Below are positions 42,500 through 51,017 of a stretch of 64,000 nucleotides of DNA, piece after piece. The notes under the pieces were generated by a model. It searched no databases. It was not told where the DNA came from and saw only the letters and a program-made list of their open reading frames with translations. The stretch spans positions 558,001 through 622,000 of the forward strand of contig NZ_CP120683.1 of NCBI RefSeq assembly GCF_030506325.1, in the 5' to 3' direction. Made by a program: the position numbers and the translations under genes. Origin of the DNA: Tunicatimonas pelagia. GTDB taxonomy: Bacteria; Bacteroidota; Bacteroidia; Cytophagales; Cyclobacteriaceae. Numbering within the stretch: the first letter of the stretch is position 1; each line of letters begins with the position of its first letter.

Positions 42500-43765
42500 T
42501 CAAATCAAAAAGTTGAAGAACTCAAACTTGTCGTTTAGCAGCTCGTAAGCAATACCTCGCTCCTGCATTCGCTTCAGTAAGGGGTCAAAATCTTCAGGGA
42601 ATTGCAGTTCGATACCCACCAAGGCCGGCCCTTTTTCTCGGCTGGTCTTTTTAGTATATTCAAAATGCGTGATGTCGTCATTGGGCCCCATCACATCGGC
42701 TACAAACTCTTTAAGTGCCCCTGCTCGCTGTGGAAACTGAATAATAAAATAGTGTTTCAAGCCCCGAAATAGCAGTGCCTGCTCCTTTATTTCTTCCATC
42801 CGGGTAATATCGTTATTTCCGCCACTGACAATACACACTACGTTCTTGCCTTTAATCTCCTCTCGGTATTGCTCCAGCACTCCTACTGATAATGCTCCCG
42901 CTGGTTCTACCACAATGGCTTCTTCGTTGTAGAGCTTTAGAATAGTATCGCAGACTTGGCCTTCGGGCACCAACGCTACTTCATCTAATACCTCTCGGCA
43001 AATAGTGTACGTGAGCTCCCCTACTCGCTGCACGGCAGCTCCGTCTACAAACTTATTAATGGCAGGTAGTGTCACTAGCTCACCCTGCTCAAGCGAGGTT
43101 TTCATAGCCGGAGCTCCCTGAGGTTCAATACCAATGATCTTGGTGGCCGGACTGATCTGCTTAAAGTAGCTACCCACTCCGGCTGATAACCCTCCCCCAC
43201 CGATGGGTAAAAACAAATAGTCAATCGGCTCGTGCGAGTCTAGCAATATTTCGTAACCAACGGTACCTTGACCTTCAACCACTTTTTTGTCATCGAAGGG
43301 TGGAATGAAGGGAGCTTTTTGCTGTTCACTAAATTTTAGCGCCTCGGCGCAAGCGTCATCAAAAGTATCGCCTACCAAAATGATTTCTACCGAATCTTTT
43401 CCAAACATTTTTACCTGCTTTACTTTCTGCTTAGGAGTGGGGTTAGGCATGTAGATGTACCCACGAATACCCAGTCGTTGACAGGCGTAAGCTACTCCTT
43501 GGGCATGGTTACCCGCACTGGCACAGACCACTCCGTTAGCCATCGCTTTTCGGGGCAGGCTAGCAATTTTGTTGTAAGCACCCCGAATTTTGTAGGAACG
43601 TACTACTTGTAAATCCTCTCGCTTCAGGTGAATATTAGCTTGGTACTGCTCGGACAGATTTAAGCTGGGCATGAACGGCGTATGCTGAACAATACCCTTA
43701 AGTCGGCGAGCCGCATTAATAATATCTTCAACCGGAACCATTGATTTTTGCACTATCGTATTCAT
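42500..43765 (-). CDS. ilvA: Threonine dehydratase (biosynthetic)
   Basis: The 421-aa protein has the PLP lysine in 'VRSYKIRGAYNKI', the glycine loop in 'LPIGGGGLSAGVGSYF', and an ACT-like C-terminal domain of about 80 residues ('HYFIIQFPQRAGALKEFVADV') for isoleucine feedback. It converts threonine to 2-oxobutanoate, the first isoleucine step. It is last of the long minus-strand branched-chain cluster, three bases after the preceding methyltransferase. Confidence 0.95.
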   Translation of the reverse strand: MNTIVQKSMVPVEDIINAARRLKGIVQHTPFMPSLNLSEQYQANIHLKREDLQVVRSYKIRGAYNKIASLPRKAMANGVVCASAGNHAQGVAYACQRLGIRGYIYMPNPTPKQKVKQVKMFGKDSVEIILVGDTFDDACAEALKFSEQQKAPFIPPFDDKKVVEGQGTVGYEILLDSHEPIDYLFLPIGGGGLSAGVGSYFKQISPATKIIGIEPQGAPAMKTSLEQGELVTLPAINKFVDGAAVQRVGELTYTICREVLDEVALVPEGQVCDTILKLYNEEAIVVEPAGALSVGVLEQYREEIKGKNVVCIVSGGNNDITRMEEIKEQALLFRGLKHYFIIQFPQRAGALKEFVADVMGPNDDITHFEYTKKTSREKGPALVGIELQFPEDFDPLLKRMQERGIAYELLNDKFEFFNFLI

Positions 43766-43768
43766 TCT

Positions 43769-44512
43769 TCAAACCTTTACTGCTAAAACTCTTAAGCGTT
43801 TGTAATCGGCGCGCCACAGTGCTGAGCGAAGCGACTCTTGGGTTGCTTCTAACAAGTTATCTTGATGCTCAATATCTACATCAGCCAACCATCGCCCGGC
43901 AAACATTTTTGTCCAATGCTTAATCCCATCTTCGGCGAGAGAGGTATCTCGGTGAAAATAAGCAGTTTGTCTTACTTCAAATCCTTCTGACTCCAGTAAG
44001 CTACTGTACTCCCCTACTGACGGAAAAAACCACTGCTTATCGCTACTAATGGCTGAATAACCCAACTGCACTCGCTGCTGATTTAAAGCCGTAATGATCT
44101 GCGCGATATTTCCCCTTCCACCCAATTCTGCTACCAATCGTCCGCCATCTGGTTTTAGATGCTGGTAAATTTGCTTTAGCACGGTTCGAGCATCAAGTAT
44201 CCAGTGCAATGTGGCGTTGGAAAAAATAGCGTCGAACTGAGGCAGATTACTGAGTTGAGTGGCGTTTTGTACCTGAAATAAACGCTCTGGATGCTGCCGT
44301 TGTGCCTGCTGGATCATTTCTTCCGACTGATCGATACCAATTACTTTAGCTCCTGATTGAGCAATTTGCTCAGTCAATTCTCCCGTACCACAGCCTAAAT
44401 CAAGAATATCTTCGCCCGCTTGCGGATTTAGCCATTTAATAAGGTCAGCCCCAAATTGATAGACAAATGCGTGCTTTTGCTGATACAGGTTGGTGTTCCA
44501 ACGGTAGGACAT
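43769..44512 (-). CDS. Class I SAM-dependent methyltransferase
   Basis: I chose ATG 44512 ('MSYRWNTNLYQQKHAFVYQF'); an in-frame ATG 11 codons earlier is less likely. The SAM loop is 'ILDLGCGTGELTEQIA', followed by 'VIGIDQSEEMIQQA' and 'FDAIFSNATLHWI'. It resembles trans-aconitate or biotin-type small-molecule methyltransferases. It lies between ilvC and ilvA in the same direction, but its place in branched-chain metabolism is unknown and it may be a passenger. Confidence 0.85.
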   Translation of the reverse strand: MSYRWNTNLYQQKHAFVYQFGADLIKWLNPQAGEDILDLGCGTGELTEQIAQSGAKVIGIDQSEEMIQQAQRQHPERLFQVQNATQLSNLPQFDAIFSNATLHWILDARTVLKQIYQHLKPDGGRLVAELGGRGNIAQIITALNQQRVQLGYSAISSDKQWFFPSVGEYSSLLESEGFEVRQTAYFHRDTSLAEDGIKHWTKMFAGRWLADVDIEHQDNLLEATQESLRSALWRADYKRLRVLAVKV

Positions 44513-44567
44513 TGTTGAAATTGGCAGAACTGCTCTCGAGTTCATTCTAAGTGAAATTGGAGATATA

Positions 44568-44606
44568 AAATCCCCTTAACCCCCTTTTTCAAAGGGGGAA
44601 GGATTG
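44568..44606. repeat. CCCCCTTT hairpin repeat
   Basis: CCCCCTTT at 44580-44587 pairs perfectly with AAAGGGGG at 44591-44598 around a three-base loop. Outer bases AATCC and GGATT pair as well. I recall this C5T3 palindrome as frequent in Bacteroidota intergenic DNA. Position between ilvC and the methyltransferase suggests partial termination or RNA stabilisation within the cluster. Confidence 0.6.
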
Positions 44607-44616
44607 AGACCTATTC

Positions 44617-45654
44617 TTAAGGACGTAGCTCGCGGACTTTGCTGCCGGCTTGCCACATTTCAGATTCTTTTAGCTCATCTAATTCTACCTGAAGTTTTTC
44701 TCGGTAGTCAGACTGACTGTTGCGCTCGATGGTGATACGGGCTTCATTGCCAGTTTCTACGCTTTCGTACAGATCATTGAAGACCGGTTTTACCGCATCG
44801 CGGAAGCGATCTTTCCAGTCTAACGCACCTCGCTGGGCAGTAGTAGAACAGTTGGCGTACATCCAGTCCATACCGTTTTCACCAACCAATCGGATCAGAC
44901 TCTGAGTGAGCTCTTCTACTGTTTCGTTGAATGATTCGCTAGGAGAATGACCTTTGCTGCGTAGTAGATTGTACTGGGCTTCCATTACTCCGGCTAAAGC
45001 TCCCATTAGAATGCCCCGCTCACCGGTTAAATCACTGTACACTTCTTTCTGGAAGGTAGTCTCAAACAAGTAGCCTGAGCCGACTCCAATACCAACCGCT
45101 AGGATGCGCTCCTTCGCTTTTCCGGTTACATCTTGGAAAATAGCGTAGCTAGAGTTGATACCTTTTCCGTCTAAGAACAGTCGGCGTACACTGGTACCAG
45201 AACCCTTAGGAGCAACCAGCATTACATCTACATTATCCGGAGGAATAATGCTGGTTTCTTCGTGGAAGGTTACCCCAAAGCCGTGGGAAAATACGAGGGC
45301 TTTTCCATCGGTTAAGTATTTCTTCATAGTAGGCCAGACGGCGATTTGTCCGGCATCGGAAAGGAGGTTGCAAATGATAGTACCGCGCTCGCAAGCTTCT
45401 TCAATCGGAAATAGCGTTTCACCTTCCACCCAGCCGTCTTCAATGGCTTTCTGGTAGGTTTTTGAATCTTTTCGCTGACCGACAATCACGTTGAAACCAT
45501 TGTCACGCATATTTAACCCTTGTGCTGGTCCTTGCACTCCGTAGCCAATTATTGCGATGGTTTCGTCTTTTAATGTTTCTAACGCTTTGGAGAGAGGATA
45601 TTCTTCGCGGGTGATAACGCTTTCGTCTACACCACCAAAATTAATCGTTGCCAT
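44617..45654 (-). CDS. ilvC: Ketol-acid reductoisomerase
   Basis: The 345-aa class I enzyme has the NADPH loop 'AIIGYGVQGPAQGLNMRDNG', 'VMLVAPKGSGTSVRR', and the Mg site in 'YSDLTGERGILMG' and 'EAQYNLLRSKGHSPSESFNE'. It isomerises and reduces acetolactate and acetohydroxybutyrate to the dihydroxy acids. It follows ilvN by 136 bases that carry an inverted repeat. Confidence 0.97.
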   Translation of the reverse strand: MATINFGGVDESVITREEYPLSKALETLKDETIAIIGYGVQGPAQGLNMRDNGFNVIVGQRKDSKTYQKAIEDGWVEGETLFPIEEACERGTIICNLLSDAGQIAVWPTMKKYLTDGKALVFSHGFGVTFHEETSIIPPDNVDVMLVAPKGSGTSVRRLFLDGKGINSSYAIFQDVTGKAKERILAVGIGVGSGYLFETTFQKEVYSDLTGERGILMGALAGVMEAQYNLLRSKGHSPSESFNETVEELTQSLIRLVGENGMDWMYANCSTTAQRGALDWKDRFRDAVKPVFNDLYESVETGNEARITIERNSQSDYREKLQVELDELKESEMWQAGSKVRELRP

Positions 45655-45699
45655 GTGTTTTTGTTTCGTTTAGTAGTTAAAATTAAATGGTTCTATTGC

Positions 45700-45790
45700 T
45701 CAATTGTTATTTGGTTTTAGGTGTTAGGAATTGGATTTTGGAAGTGACTTCAGTGTCTAACACCCAATGCCCAATCCCTAAAACCTAATC
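45700..45790. repeat. GGTTTTAG-theme inverted spacer
   Basis: GGTTTTAG (45713-45720) pairs with CTAAAACC (45778-45785). Inside it GGTGTTAG (45720-45727) pairs with CTAACACC (45757-45764). The arms consist of variants of the same 8-base word. This is the same build as the other junction spacers but with its own word. It lies between ilvN and ilvC. Confidence 0.6.
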
Positions 45791-46381
45791 TTAATAGCTT
45801 ACCCCTGCGCTGCGTTCGGGGTCTTTTAGTTCATGAAATTCTTCGTCGGAGTACCAACCTTCGGGACCGATGTTTTTAGCATATTGGCTAAAGCGATACT
45901 GGTCTTTGACCAAGGCGATTCGCCCCGACTTGACAAACTCGAGAATACCGTGTGGCTCCAGCAGATGCAGCATCGTTATGACATCCTCTTTTTTACCGGT
46001 TTTTTCAATGATAACATAATCGTCGGCCGAGTAGGCTACTCGCGCCTGATGACGGTGGGCAATTGCCATCACCTCTTCTCGCGCCTGGAGATTCTCGGTC
46101 GCCACTTTGTAGTAGGCAATTTGCCCGTAGAAGACCTGTTCATCTTCATTATGAAAGACAAATAGTACCCCAATGATTTTCCGGATCTGCTGGATAAGCT
46201 TCTGGATTTTATTCTCGTCGTAGTCAATTACAATGGTGAAGCGCGAAATTCCTTTTCGTTCGGTTTCGGAGACAGTGAGACTTTCAATATTAGTGCGACG
46301 ACGCGAAAAGATAATGGTGATACGATTAAGTAACCCAAAATTATTTTCGGTAAATACGATGATTGTGTAACGTCTTTTCAT
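45791..46381 (-). CDS. ilvN: Acetolactate synthase small (regulatory) subunit
   Basis: The 196-aa protein opens with an ACT domain ('YTIIVFTENNFGLLNRITIIFSRRRTNIESL') that binds valine for feedback control, followed by a C-terminal domain ('VMAIAHRHQARVAYSADDYVIIEKTGKKEDV'). It binds IlvB and sets activity and valine sensitivity. A metallopeptidase gene separates it from ilvB, which is unusual. Confidence 0.93.
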   Translation of the reverse strand: MKRRYTIIVFTENNFGLLNRITIIFSRRRTNIESLTVSETERKGISRFTIVIDYDENKIQKLIQQIRKIIGVLFVFHNEDEQVFYGQIAYYKVATENLQAREEVMAIAHRHQARVAYSADDYVIIEKTGKKEDVITMLHLLEPHGILEFVKSGRIALVKDQYRFSQYAKNIGPEGWYSDEEFHELKDPERSAGVSY

Positions 46382-46408
46382 AGTAATTTCAAATTAAAAA
46401 ATTACAAA

Positions 46409-47218
46409 TTAGTTGACTGATCCTTTAAAACCGGAATGTGTAAAGTCCTCTAGTTGGCCAATATACCAATCCATCATTTCCTCTTCTACCCTCTTTCTAT
46501 TGATGGTTGTGTCAGCTAGCAGATCTTCATAAGTGATTTCTTTTATATCCAAACAATACTGCATCAACAGCCAACCGTGGTAGTAACTGCGAGGTGCAAT
46601 AGTATCATCAGTAAAGGTAATACCCCACCCGTTCGGATCGGCTTTTTCCTGCTTAAGCTTCCGAGTTATGTTTTTAACTAAATCTTCCTGCTCAATAGCT
46701 TTTCTGGAAACATACTCAGCATAACCTTCCCATTTCCAATGAGGATACCCAGCGATGGGGTTAGATTTCCAAAGGCCAAATCTTAGAAACTGCAAACAGT
46801 GGGCAGCTTCGTGGGTCATTAATTGAGAGAAATTCCACTTGTAGCTACCCTTTACAACGGTATTAGCTTGATAGTTAGTCGTACCTTTCAAAGCCACTAT
46901 ATTATGAAATCCCCACCCGAAAGCTCTACCTCTTACTTTCTCCATCAATAGCGGATAATACGAACCATCGTCTAAGCAAAAATTTAACGTTGTATTCTTA
47001 TGATATAAATCACTCTGCTCTATTGATGAAATAGCATCATTGAATGCTGAAAAGAAAGCACTATTGAGCGGCGCATTATGGTAGATAGTATGATTACCTA
47101 CCACCGTTTTACTGGCGTACAAAATTGCTGGATTAAGTACGATGCCTACTAAAAATCCTGCTGAAAGCAGTCCGGTAGCCGAAATTCGCAAAACCCATTT
47201 CCTAATGGTCTGTTTCAT
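46409..47218 (-). CDS. Membrane-anchored or exported gluzincin-like metallopeptidase
   Basis: The 269-aa protein has an N-terminal hydrophobic segment (residues 10-34). The zinc motif is 'LMTHEAAHCLQF' (His136, Glu137, His140), a variant of HExxH. Glu164 or Glu168 in 'WKWEGYAEYVS', about 25 residues later, suits the third ligand of gluzincin peptidases. It begins seven bases after ilvB and ends 27 bases before ilvN, so it sits inside the acetolactate synthase pair and is surely co-transcribed. I know no role for such an enzyme in branched-chain synthesis; it may be an insertion. Confidence 0.8.
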   Translation of the reverse strand: MKQTIRKWVLRISATGLLSAGFLVGIVLNPAILYASKTVVGNHTIYHNAPLNSAFFSAFNDAISSIEQSDLYHKNTTLNFCLDDGSYYPLLMEKVRGRAFGWGFHNIVALKGTTNYQANTVVKGSYKWNFSQLMTHEAAHCLQFLRFGLWKSNPIAGYPHWKWEGYAEYVSRKAIEQEDLVKNITRKLKQEKADPNGWGITFTDDTIAPRSYYHGWLLMQYCLDIKEITYEDLLADTTINRKRVEEEMMDWYIGQLEDFTHSGFKGSVN

Positions 47219-47225
47219 CTTTCGC

Positions 47226-49013
47226 TTACTCTAATCGTATTTGGTCTACTCCGGCTCCGGAAGGTACCATCGGGAATACATTGGTTTCTTTTTCTACCAT
47301 TACCTCCAACAAGTACGACTGCTCGGAGTTGATGAGTGTATCTAGTGAAGCGGATAAATCATCGGCGTGATTACACTGGTGCCCCTCAATTCCAAAACCC
47401 TTGGCAATGGTGATAAAATCAGGATTGGTTAGCTCTACGAAGGAGTAGCGATTATCGAAGAACAGCTCTTGCCATTGCCGCACCATACCCAGATAATTAT
47501 TATTCATGATAATAATTTTTACAGGCTGTCCGCTTTGAGCAATGGTGCCTAGCTCCTGAATAGTCATTTGAAAACAACCATCACCAATAATAGCGTATAC
47601 ATCCCGGTCGGGCGCCCCCATTTTCGCGCCTAAGGCCGAAGGCAAAGCGTAGCCCATCGTGCCTAACCCTCCGGAAGTAAGCCAGCTATCGGTTTTATTA
47701 AATTTAGAGTAACGGGCTGAGGCCATCTGATGCTGCCCTACATCAGCGACAACCACTCCTTCCCCGTTGGTTTTTTCGGACAACATTCGCACCACTTCCC
47801 CCATCTTAATACACTCGCCCTCGGCGGTGAAATCATTCTGAATAACTTTTTGATATTCTTCCTCGTGGCACTTGGCAAATTCGTTAAGCCATGCTTCGTA
47901 GGCTTTTTCTTTTACATGAGATGTTAGCTCTACCAAAGCTGCCTTAGCATCGGCAATAATACCCACGGTGGCCGGTACGTTTTTGCTGATCTCAGCATGG
48001 TCAATATCGATATGAATTACCTTAGCTTGCTTGGCGTACCGCTCCAGATTTCCGGTTACCCGATCGTCAAAGCGCATTCCTACGGCGATAATTACATCGG
48101 CCTGATTGGTAAGAATATTAGGGCCGTAGTTGCCGTGCATACCCAGCATCCCTACGTACAGCGGATGTTCCGAAGGGAAAGCCGACAACCCGAGTAACGT
48201 ACTAGCTACTGGAATACCCGATTTTTCTACGAAGGCCTTTAGCTCTTCCTGCGCTTCCGAAAGTAAGATTCCGTGGCCAGCGAACAAAAACGGACGTTCA
48301 GCATTGTTAAGTAGCTCAACAGCCTGAGCAATATCCCCTTCTCTGGGAGCTCTAGCGGGCTTGTACCCCTTAATTTGTTTGCGTTTTTCGTAAGTGAAAG
48401 GCGCGCTCATATCCTTCATTTGAGCATCTTTCGTAATATCAACCAGTACTGGACCCGGACGACCGGTACGAGCAATATAAAACGCTTTGGCAATGATATA
48501 GGGGATCTCATCCGGGTTAGCCACTTGGTAACACCACTTAGTGATAGGCATCGCCAAACTCATAACATCGGTCTCCTGAAAGGCATCCGTTCCTAGGTAC
48601 GGTTCGGCTACTTGCCCGGTAATACAGACAATAGGTACTGAATCGAGCATAGCATCAGCGATTCCGGTTACTAAATTGGTTGCCCCCGGCCCGGAAGTTG
48701 CAAAGCAAACTCCCGGTTTCTTCGCCATTTGGGCGTATCCTTCCGCGGCATGAGTTGCTCCCTGTTCGTGGCGTACCAGCACATGATTCAGTTGCTCCCG
48801 GTAATGAAATAAGGCATCGTAAATCGGCATGATCGCCCCACCCGGATAACCGAAGATAGTATCTACTTCTTCTTCAATCAGGGAAAGTATTAACGCTTCC
48901 GAACCATTCACTACCTGATCGGTCTCCTTAATCAGAATATTTTCCGCTTCATGATCATGATGTAATGGATGATCATATAATTTCTTCGCTGCTTTTTCTG
49001 TCACTAATGCCAT
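47226..49013 (-). CDS. ilvB: Acetolactate synthase large (catalytic) subunit
   Basis: The 595-aa thiamine-diphosphate enzyme has the catalytic Glu region 'VRHEQGATHAAEGYAQM', 'FATSGPGATNLVTGIADA', and the GDG...NN cofactor motif ('IIGDGCFQMT' to 'IIIMNNNYLGM'). It makes acetolactate and acetohydroxybutyrate, the common step for Val/Leu and Ile. It lies 128 bases downstream of ilvD. About 30 extra N-terminal residues precede the usual start. Confidence 0.97.
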   Translation of the reverse strand: MALVTEKAAKKLYDHPLHHDHEAENILIKETDQVVNGSEALILSLIEEEVDTIFGYPGGAIMPIYDALFHYREQLNHVLVRHEQGATHAAEGYAQMAKKPGVCFATSGPGATNLVTGIADAMLDSVPIVCITGQVAEPYLGTDAFQETDVMSLAMPITKWCYQVANPDEIPYIIAKAFYIARTGRPGPVLVDITKDAQMKDMSAPFTYEKRKQIKGYKPARAPREGDIAQAVELLNNAERPFLFAGHGILLSEAQEELKAFVEKSGIPVASTLLGLSAFPSEHPLYVGMLGMHGNYGPNILTNQADVIIAVGMRFDDRVTGNLERYAKQAKVIHIDIDHAEISKNVPATVGIIADAKAALVELTSHVKEKAYEAWLNEFAKCHEEEYQKVIQNDFTAEGECIKMGEVVRMLSEKTNGEGVVVADVGQHQMASARYSKFNKTDSWLTSGGLGTMGYALPSALGAKMGAPDRDVYAIIGDGCFQMTIQELGTIAQSGQPVKIIIMNNNYLGMVRQWQELFFDNRYSFVELTNPDFITIAKGFGIEGHQCNHADDLSASLDTLINSEQSYLLEVMVEKETNVFPMVPSGAGVDQIRLE

Positions 49014-49141
49014 AACTAATTGAAAATTGAAAATGTAAAATTGAAAATTGTTAGTCGGCTAATTTGCGGGGTACCCCTTGCTGAATTAGGAATTACACCG
49101 TTTTTTCCACTATCAATTTTCCCTTGTCAATTACTAATTGT
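49014..49141. repeat. GAAAATTG-theme inverted spacer with a GGGGTACCCC palindrome
   Basis: GAAAATTG occurs at 49022-49029 and 49043-49050 and pairs with CAATTTTC at 49114-49121. CTAATTG words occur on both sides. A perfect 10-base palindrome lies at 49068-49077 near the loop. It is another junction spacer with its own word, between ilvD and ilvB. Confidence 0.6.
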
Positions 49142-50824
49142 TTATCGTTTGTCAGTGACACATCCTTCAGAAGCTGATGCCACTAGTTTTAAATATTTGT
49201 AGAGTGTACCTGATGTTTCCGGTGGGGCAGGTTGCTGCCACTGGCTTTTTCGTTCGGCTAGTTCTTCGTTACTTAAGTGCACCCTGAGTTGATTATTTTC
49301 GGTATCAATCAGGATGGAATCTCCGTCTTGCAACAGTCCAATTGGCCCACCTTCGTAGGCTTCCGGGGTAATATGCCCCACTACGAAACCGTGTGTTCCA
49401 CCGGAAAACCGTCCGTCAGTAATTAATGCTACTTTATTACCTAACCCGGCTCCCATAATAGCCGAAGTTGGTTTTAGCATTTCTCGCATACCTGGTCCGC
49501 CTTTAGGCCCTTCATAACGAATGACGATCACATCACCTTCCTGTACTTTCCGCTGATCAATTGCTTCGTTGGCAGCATCCTCACTATTAAAGACTCGTGC
49601 CGTACCTTCAAACGTTAGTCCTTCCTTCCCTGTAATTTTAGCTACTGAACCTTCGGGAGCCAGATTTCCGAACAGCATTTGTAAATGTCCCGTTTCTTTG
49701 ATAGGCTGGCCTACGGGATAAATAATTTTCTGATCGCTAAACAAACCAGGTAGCTCTTCCAGGTTTTCAGCCACGGACTTTCCGGTTACGGTTAGACAGT
49801 CACCGTGGATATATCCTTCCTTCAACAGTAGTTTCATTACGGCCGGGATTCCGCCAACATTGTGCAGATCCTCCATCAGGTATTTACCACTGGGCTTCAG
49901 ATCAGCGATATACGGGGTGCGATCACTTATCTCCTGAAAGTCTTTCAATGTAAGCTGAATGCCCACGCTTTTAGCGACCGCAATTAGATGTAGTACCGCA
50001 TTGGTAGAACCACCCATCGCCATTATCAAGGTCATGGCATTGTCAAATGATTGACGAGTCAATATATCCGAAGGCTTCAGATCTTGTTCCAGCAGGTGCC
50101 GAATAGCCGAACCAACTTGCTTTAACTCTTCCTTTTTACTGGTACTTGTCGCCGGATTAGAAGAGCTGTAAGGCAAACTCATACCCATTGCCTCAATAGC
50201 CGATGCCATCGTATTAGCAGTATACATACCGCCACACGCTCCCGCGGTTGGGCACGATCGCTTTACTACTTCTTTGAAATCTTCGGGAGTAATATCACCG
50301 GTAATTTTCTTACCGTAAGCCTCAAAGGCTGAGACAATATTCAAATCCTCTCCCTGGTAATGTCCCGGGCTAATGGTGCCACCGTATACTAAAATCGCCG
50401 GACGGTTTAATCGCCCCATTGCCATCATGGCCCCCGGCATATTTTTGTCGCAGCCTACAACGGGTACTACGGCATCGTAGCACTGCGCCTGTACTACGGT
50501 CTCAATAGAATCAGCAATAATATCCCGGGAAGGGAGTGAATAACGCATACCCGGGGTGCCCATTGACATTCCGTCGCTTACTCCAATTGTATGGAAAACC
50601 AAACCAATCAGATCGTGCTGCTGGATGGATTCTTTGATACTTTGGGCAAAGCCGTTTAGGTGCATATTACAAGTGTTCCCCTCATAGCCGGTGCTGGCAA
50701 TGCCCACCTGAGCTTTAGAAAAATCTTCATCTTTTAGCCCCACTCCGTAAAGCATAGCTTGAGCAGCGGGTAAGGATTCGTCTTGCGTAATGGTTGCGCT
50801 GTACTTATTAAGTTGGTTACTCAT
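49142..50824 (-). CDS. ilvD: Dihydroxy-acid dehydratase
   Basis: The 560-aa protein has the iron-sulfur cysteines in '[12 protein letters not shown]', '[20 protein letters not shown]' and '[16 protein letters not shown]', and the C-terminal '[19 protein letters not shown]'. It dehydrates dihydroxy acids to the 2-oxo acid precursors of Val and Ile. Its ATG (50822-50824) comes seven bases after a terminator T tract, so expression depends on readthrough or antitermination of the attenuator just upstream. Confidence 0.97.
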   Translation of the reverse strand: MSNQLNKYSATITQDESLPAAQAMLYGVGLKDEDFSKAQVGIASTGYEGNTCNMHLNGFAQSIKESIQQHDLIGLVFHTIGVSDGMSMGTPGMRYSLPSRDIIADSIETVVQAQCYDAVVPVVGCDKNMPGAMMAMGRLNRPAILVYGGTISPGHYQGEDLNIVSAFEAYGKKITGDITPEDFKEVVKRSCPTAGACGGMYTANTMASAIEAMGMSLPYSSSNPATSTSKKEELKQVGSAIRHLLEQDLKPSDILTRQSFDNAMTLIMAMGGSTNAVLHLIAVAKSVGIQLTLKDFQEISDRTPYIADLKPSGKYLMEDLHNVGGIPAVMKLLLKEGYIHGDCLTVTGKSVAENLEELPGLFSDQKIIYPVGQPIKETGHLQMLFGNLAPEGSVAKITGKEGLTFEGTARVFNSEDAANEAIDQRKVQEGDVIVIRYEGPKGGPGMREMLKPTSAIMGAGLGNKVALITDGRFSGGTHGFVVGHITPEAYEGGPIGLLQDGDSILIDTENNQLRVHLSNEELAERKSQWQQPAPPETSGTLYKYLKLVASASEGCVTDKR

Positions 50825-50831
50825 AATGCAT

Positions 50832-50862
50832 AAAAAAAGCTTTTCCCAGGTGAGAAAAGCTT
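50832..50862 (-). terminator. Attenuator terminator before ilvD
   Basis: On the minus strand AAGCTTTTC (plus 50854-50862) pairs with GAAAAGCTT (plus 50837-50845) around an 8-base loop, followed by seven T (plus A7 at 50832-50838). The T tract ends seven bases before the ilvD start. This is an intrinsic terminator between a leader ORF and its gene, not after a gene. Confidence 0.88.
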
Positions 50863-50891
50863 CGTAATTATAATATTATTCTACTCTCACC
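50849..50891 (-). promoter_or_regulatory. Antiterminator pairing of the ilv attenuator
   Basis: GGTGAGA on the minus strand at plus 50885-50891 overlaps the leader stop codon. It is perfectly complementary to TCTCACC at plus 50849-50855, which lies at the 5' arm/loop junction of the terminator; G.T pairs extend it on both sides to nine. A ribosome stalled on Ile/Val codons would leave the first segment free to pair and would weaken the terminator. One that reaches the stop codon would cover it. The mechanism is inferred from layout; no measurement was made. Confidence 0.65.
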
Positions 50892-50949
50892 CCGTTGTTG
50901 GCGTAATAATGACTAGGACCACCACGATAATGACAATAGAAAAGATCAT
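50887..50949 (-). CDS. ilvL: Ile/Val-rich leader peptide of the ilv genes
   Basis: ATG 50947-50949 to TGA 50887-50889 codes 20 residues, MIFSIVIIVVVLVIITPTTG. Six are Ile, five Val and one Leu, with Thr (the isoleucine precursor) at the end: exactly the amino acids made by the genes that follow. The E. coli ilv leader has the same character. The in-frame start is weakly supported, and a second ATG at about 50977 in another frame would yield a natural longer leader if one base were absent. Its probable role is to sense charged Ile/Val/Leu tRNA by ribosome stalling. Confidence 0.75.
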   Translation of the reverse strand: MIFSIVIIVVVLVIITPTTG

Positions 50950-51017
50950 TAGCAAATTGAATTTGAGTCTTAAACATACTGAGTATTTGTGATTATTACA
51001 AAGATTTATCAGTTTGT

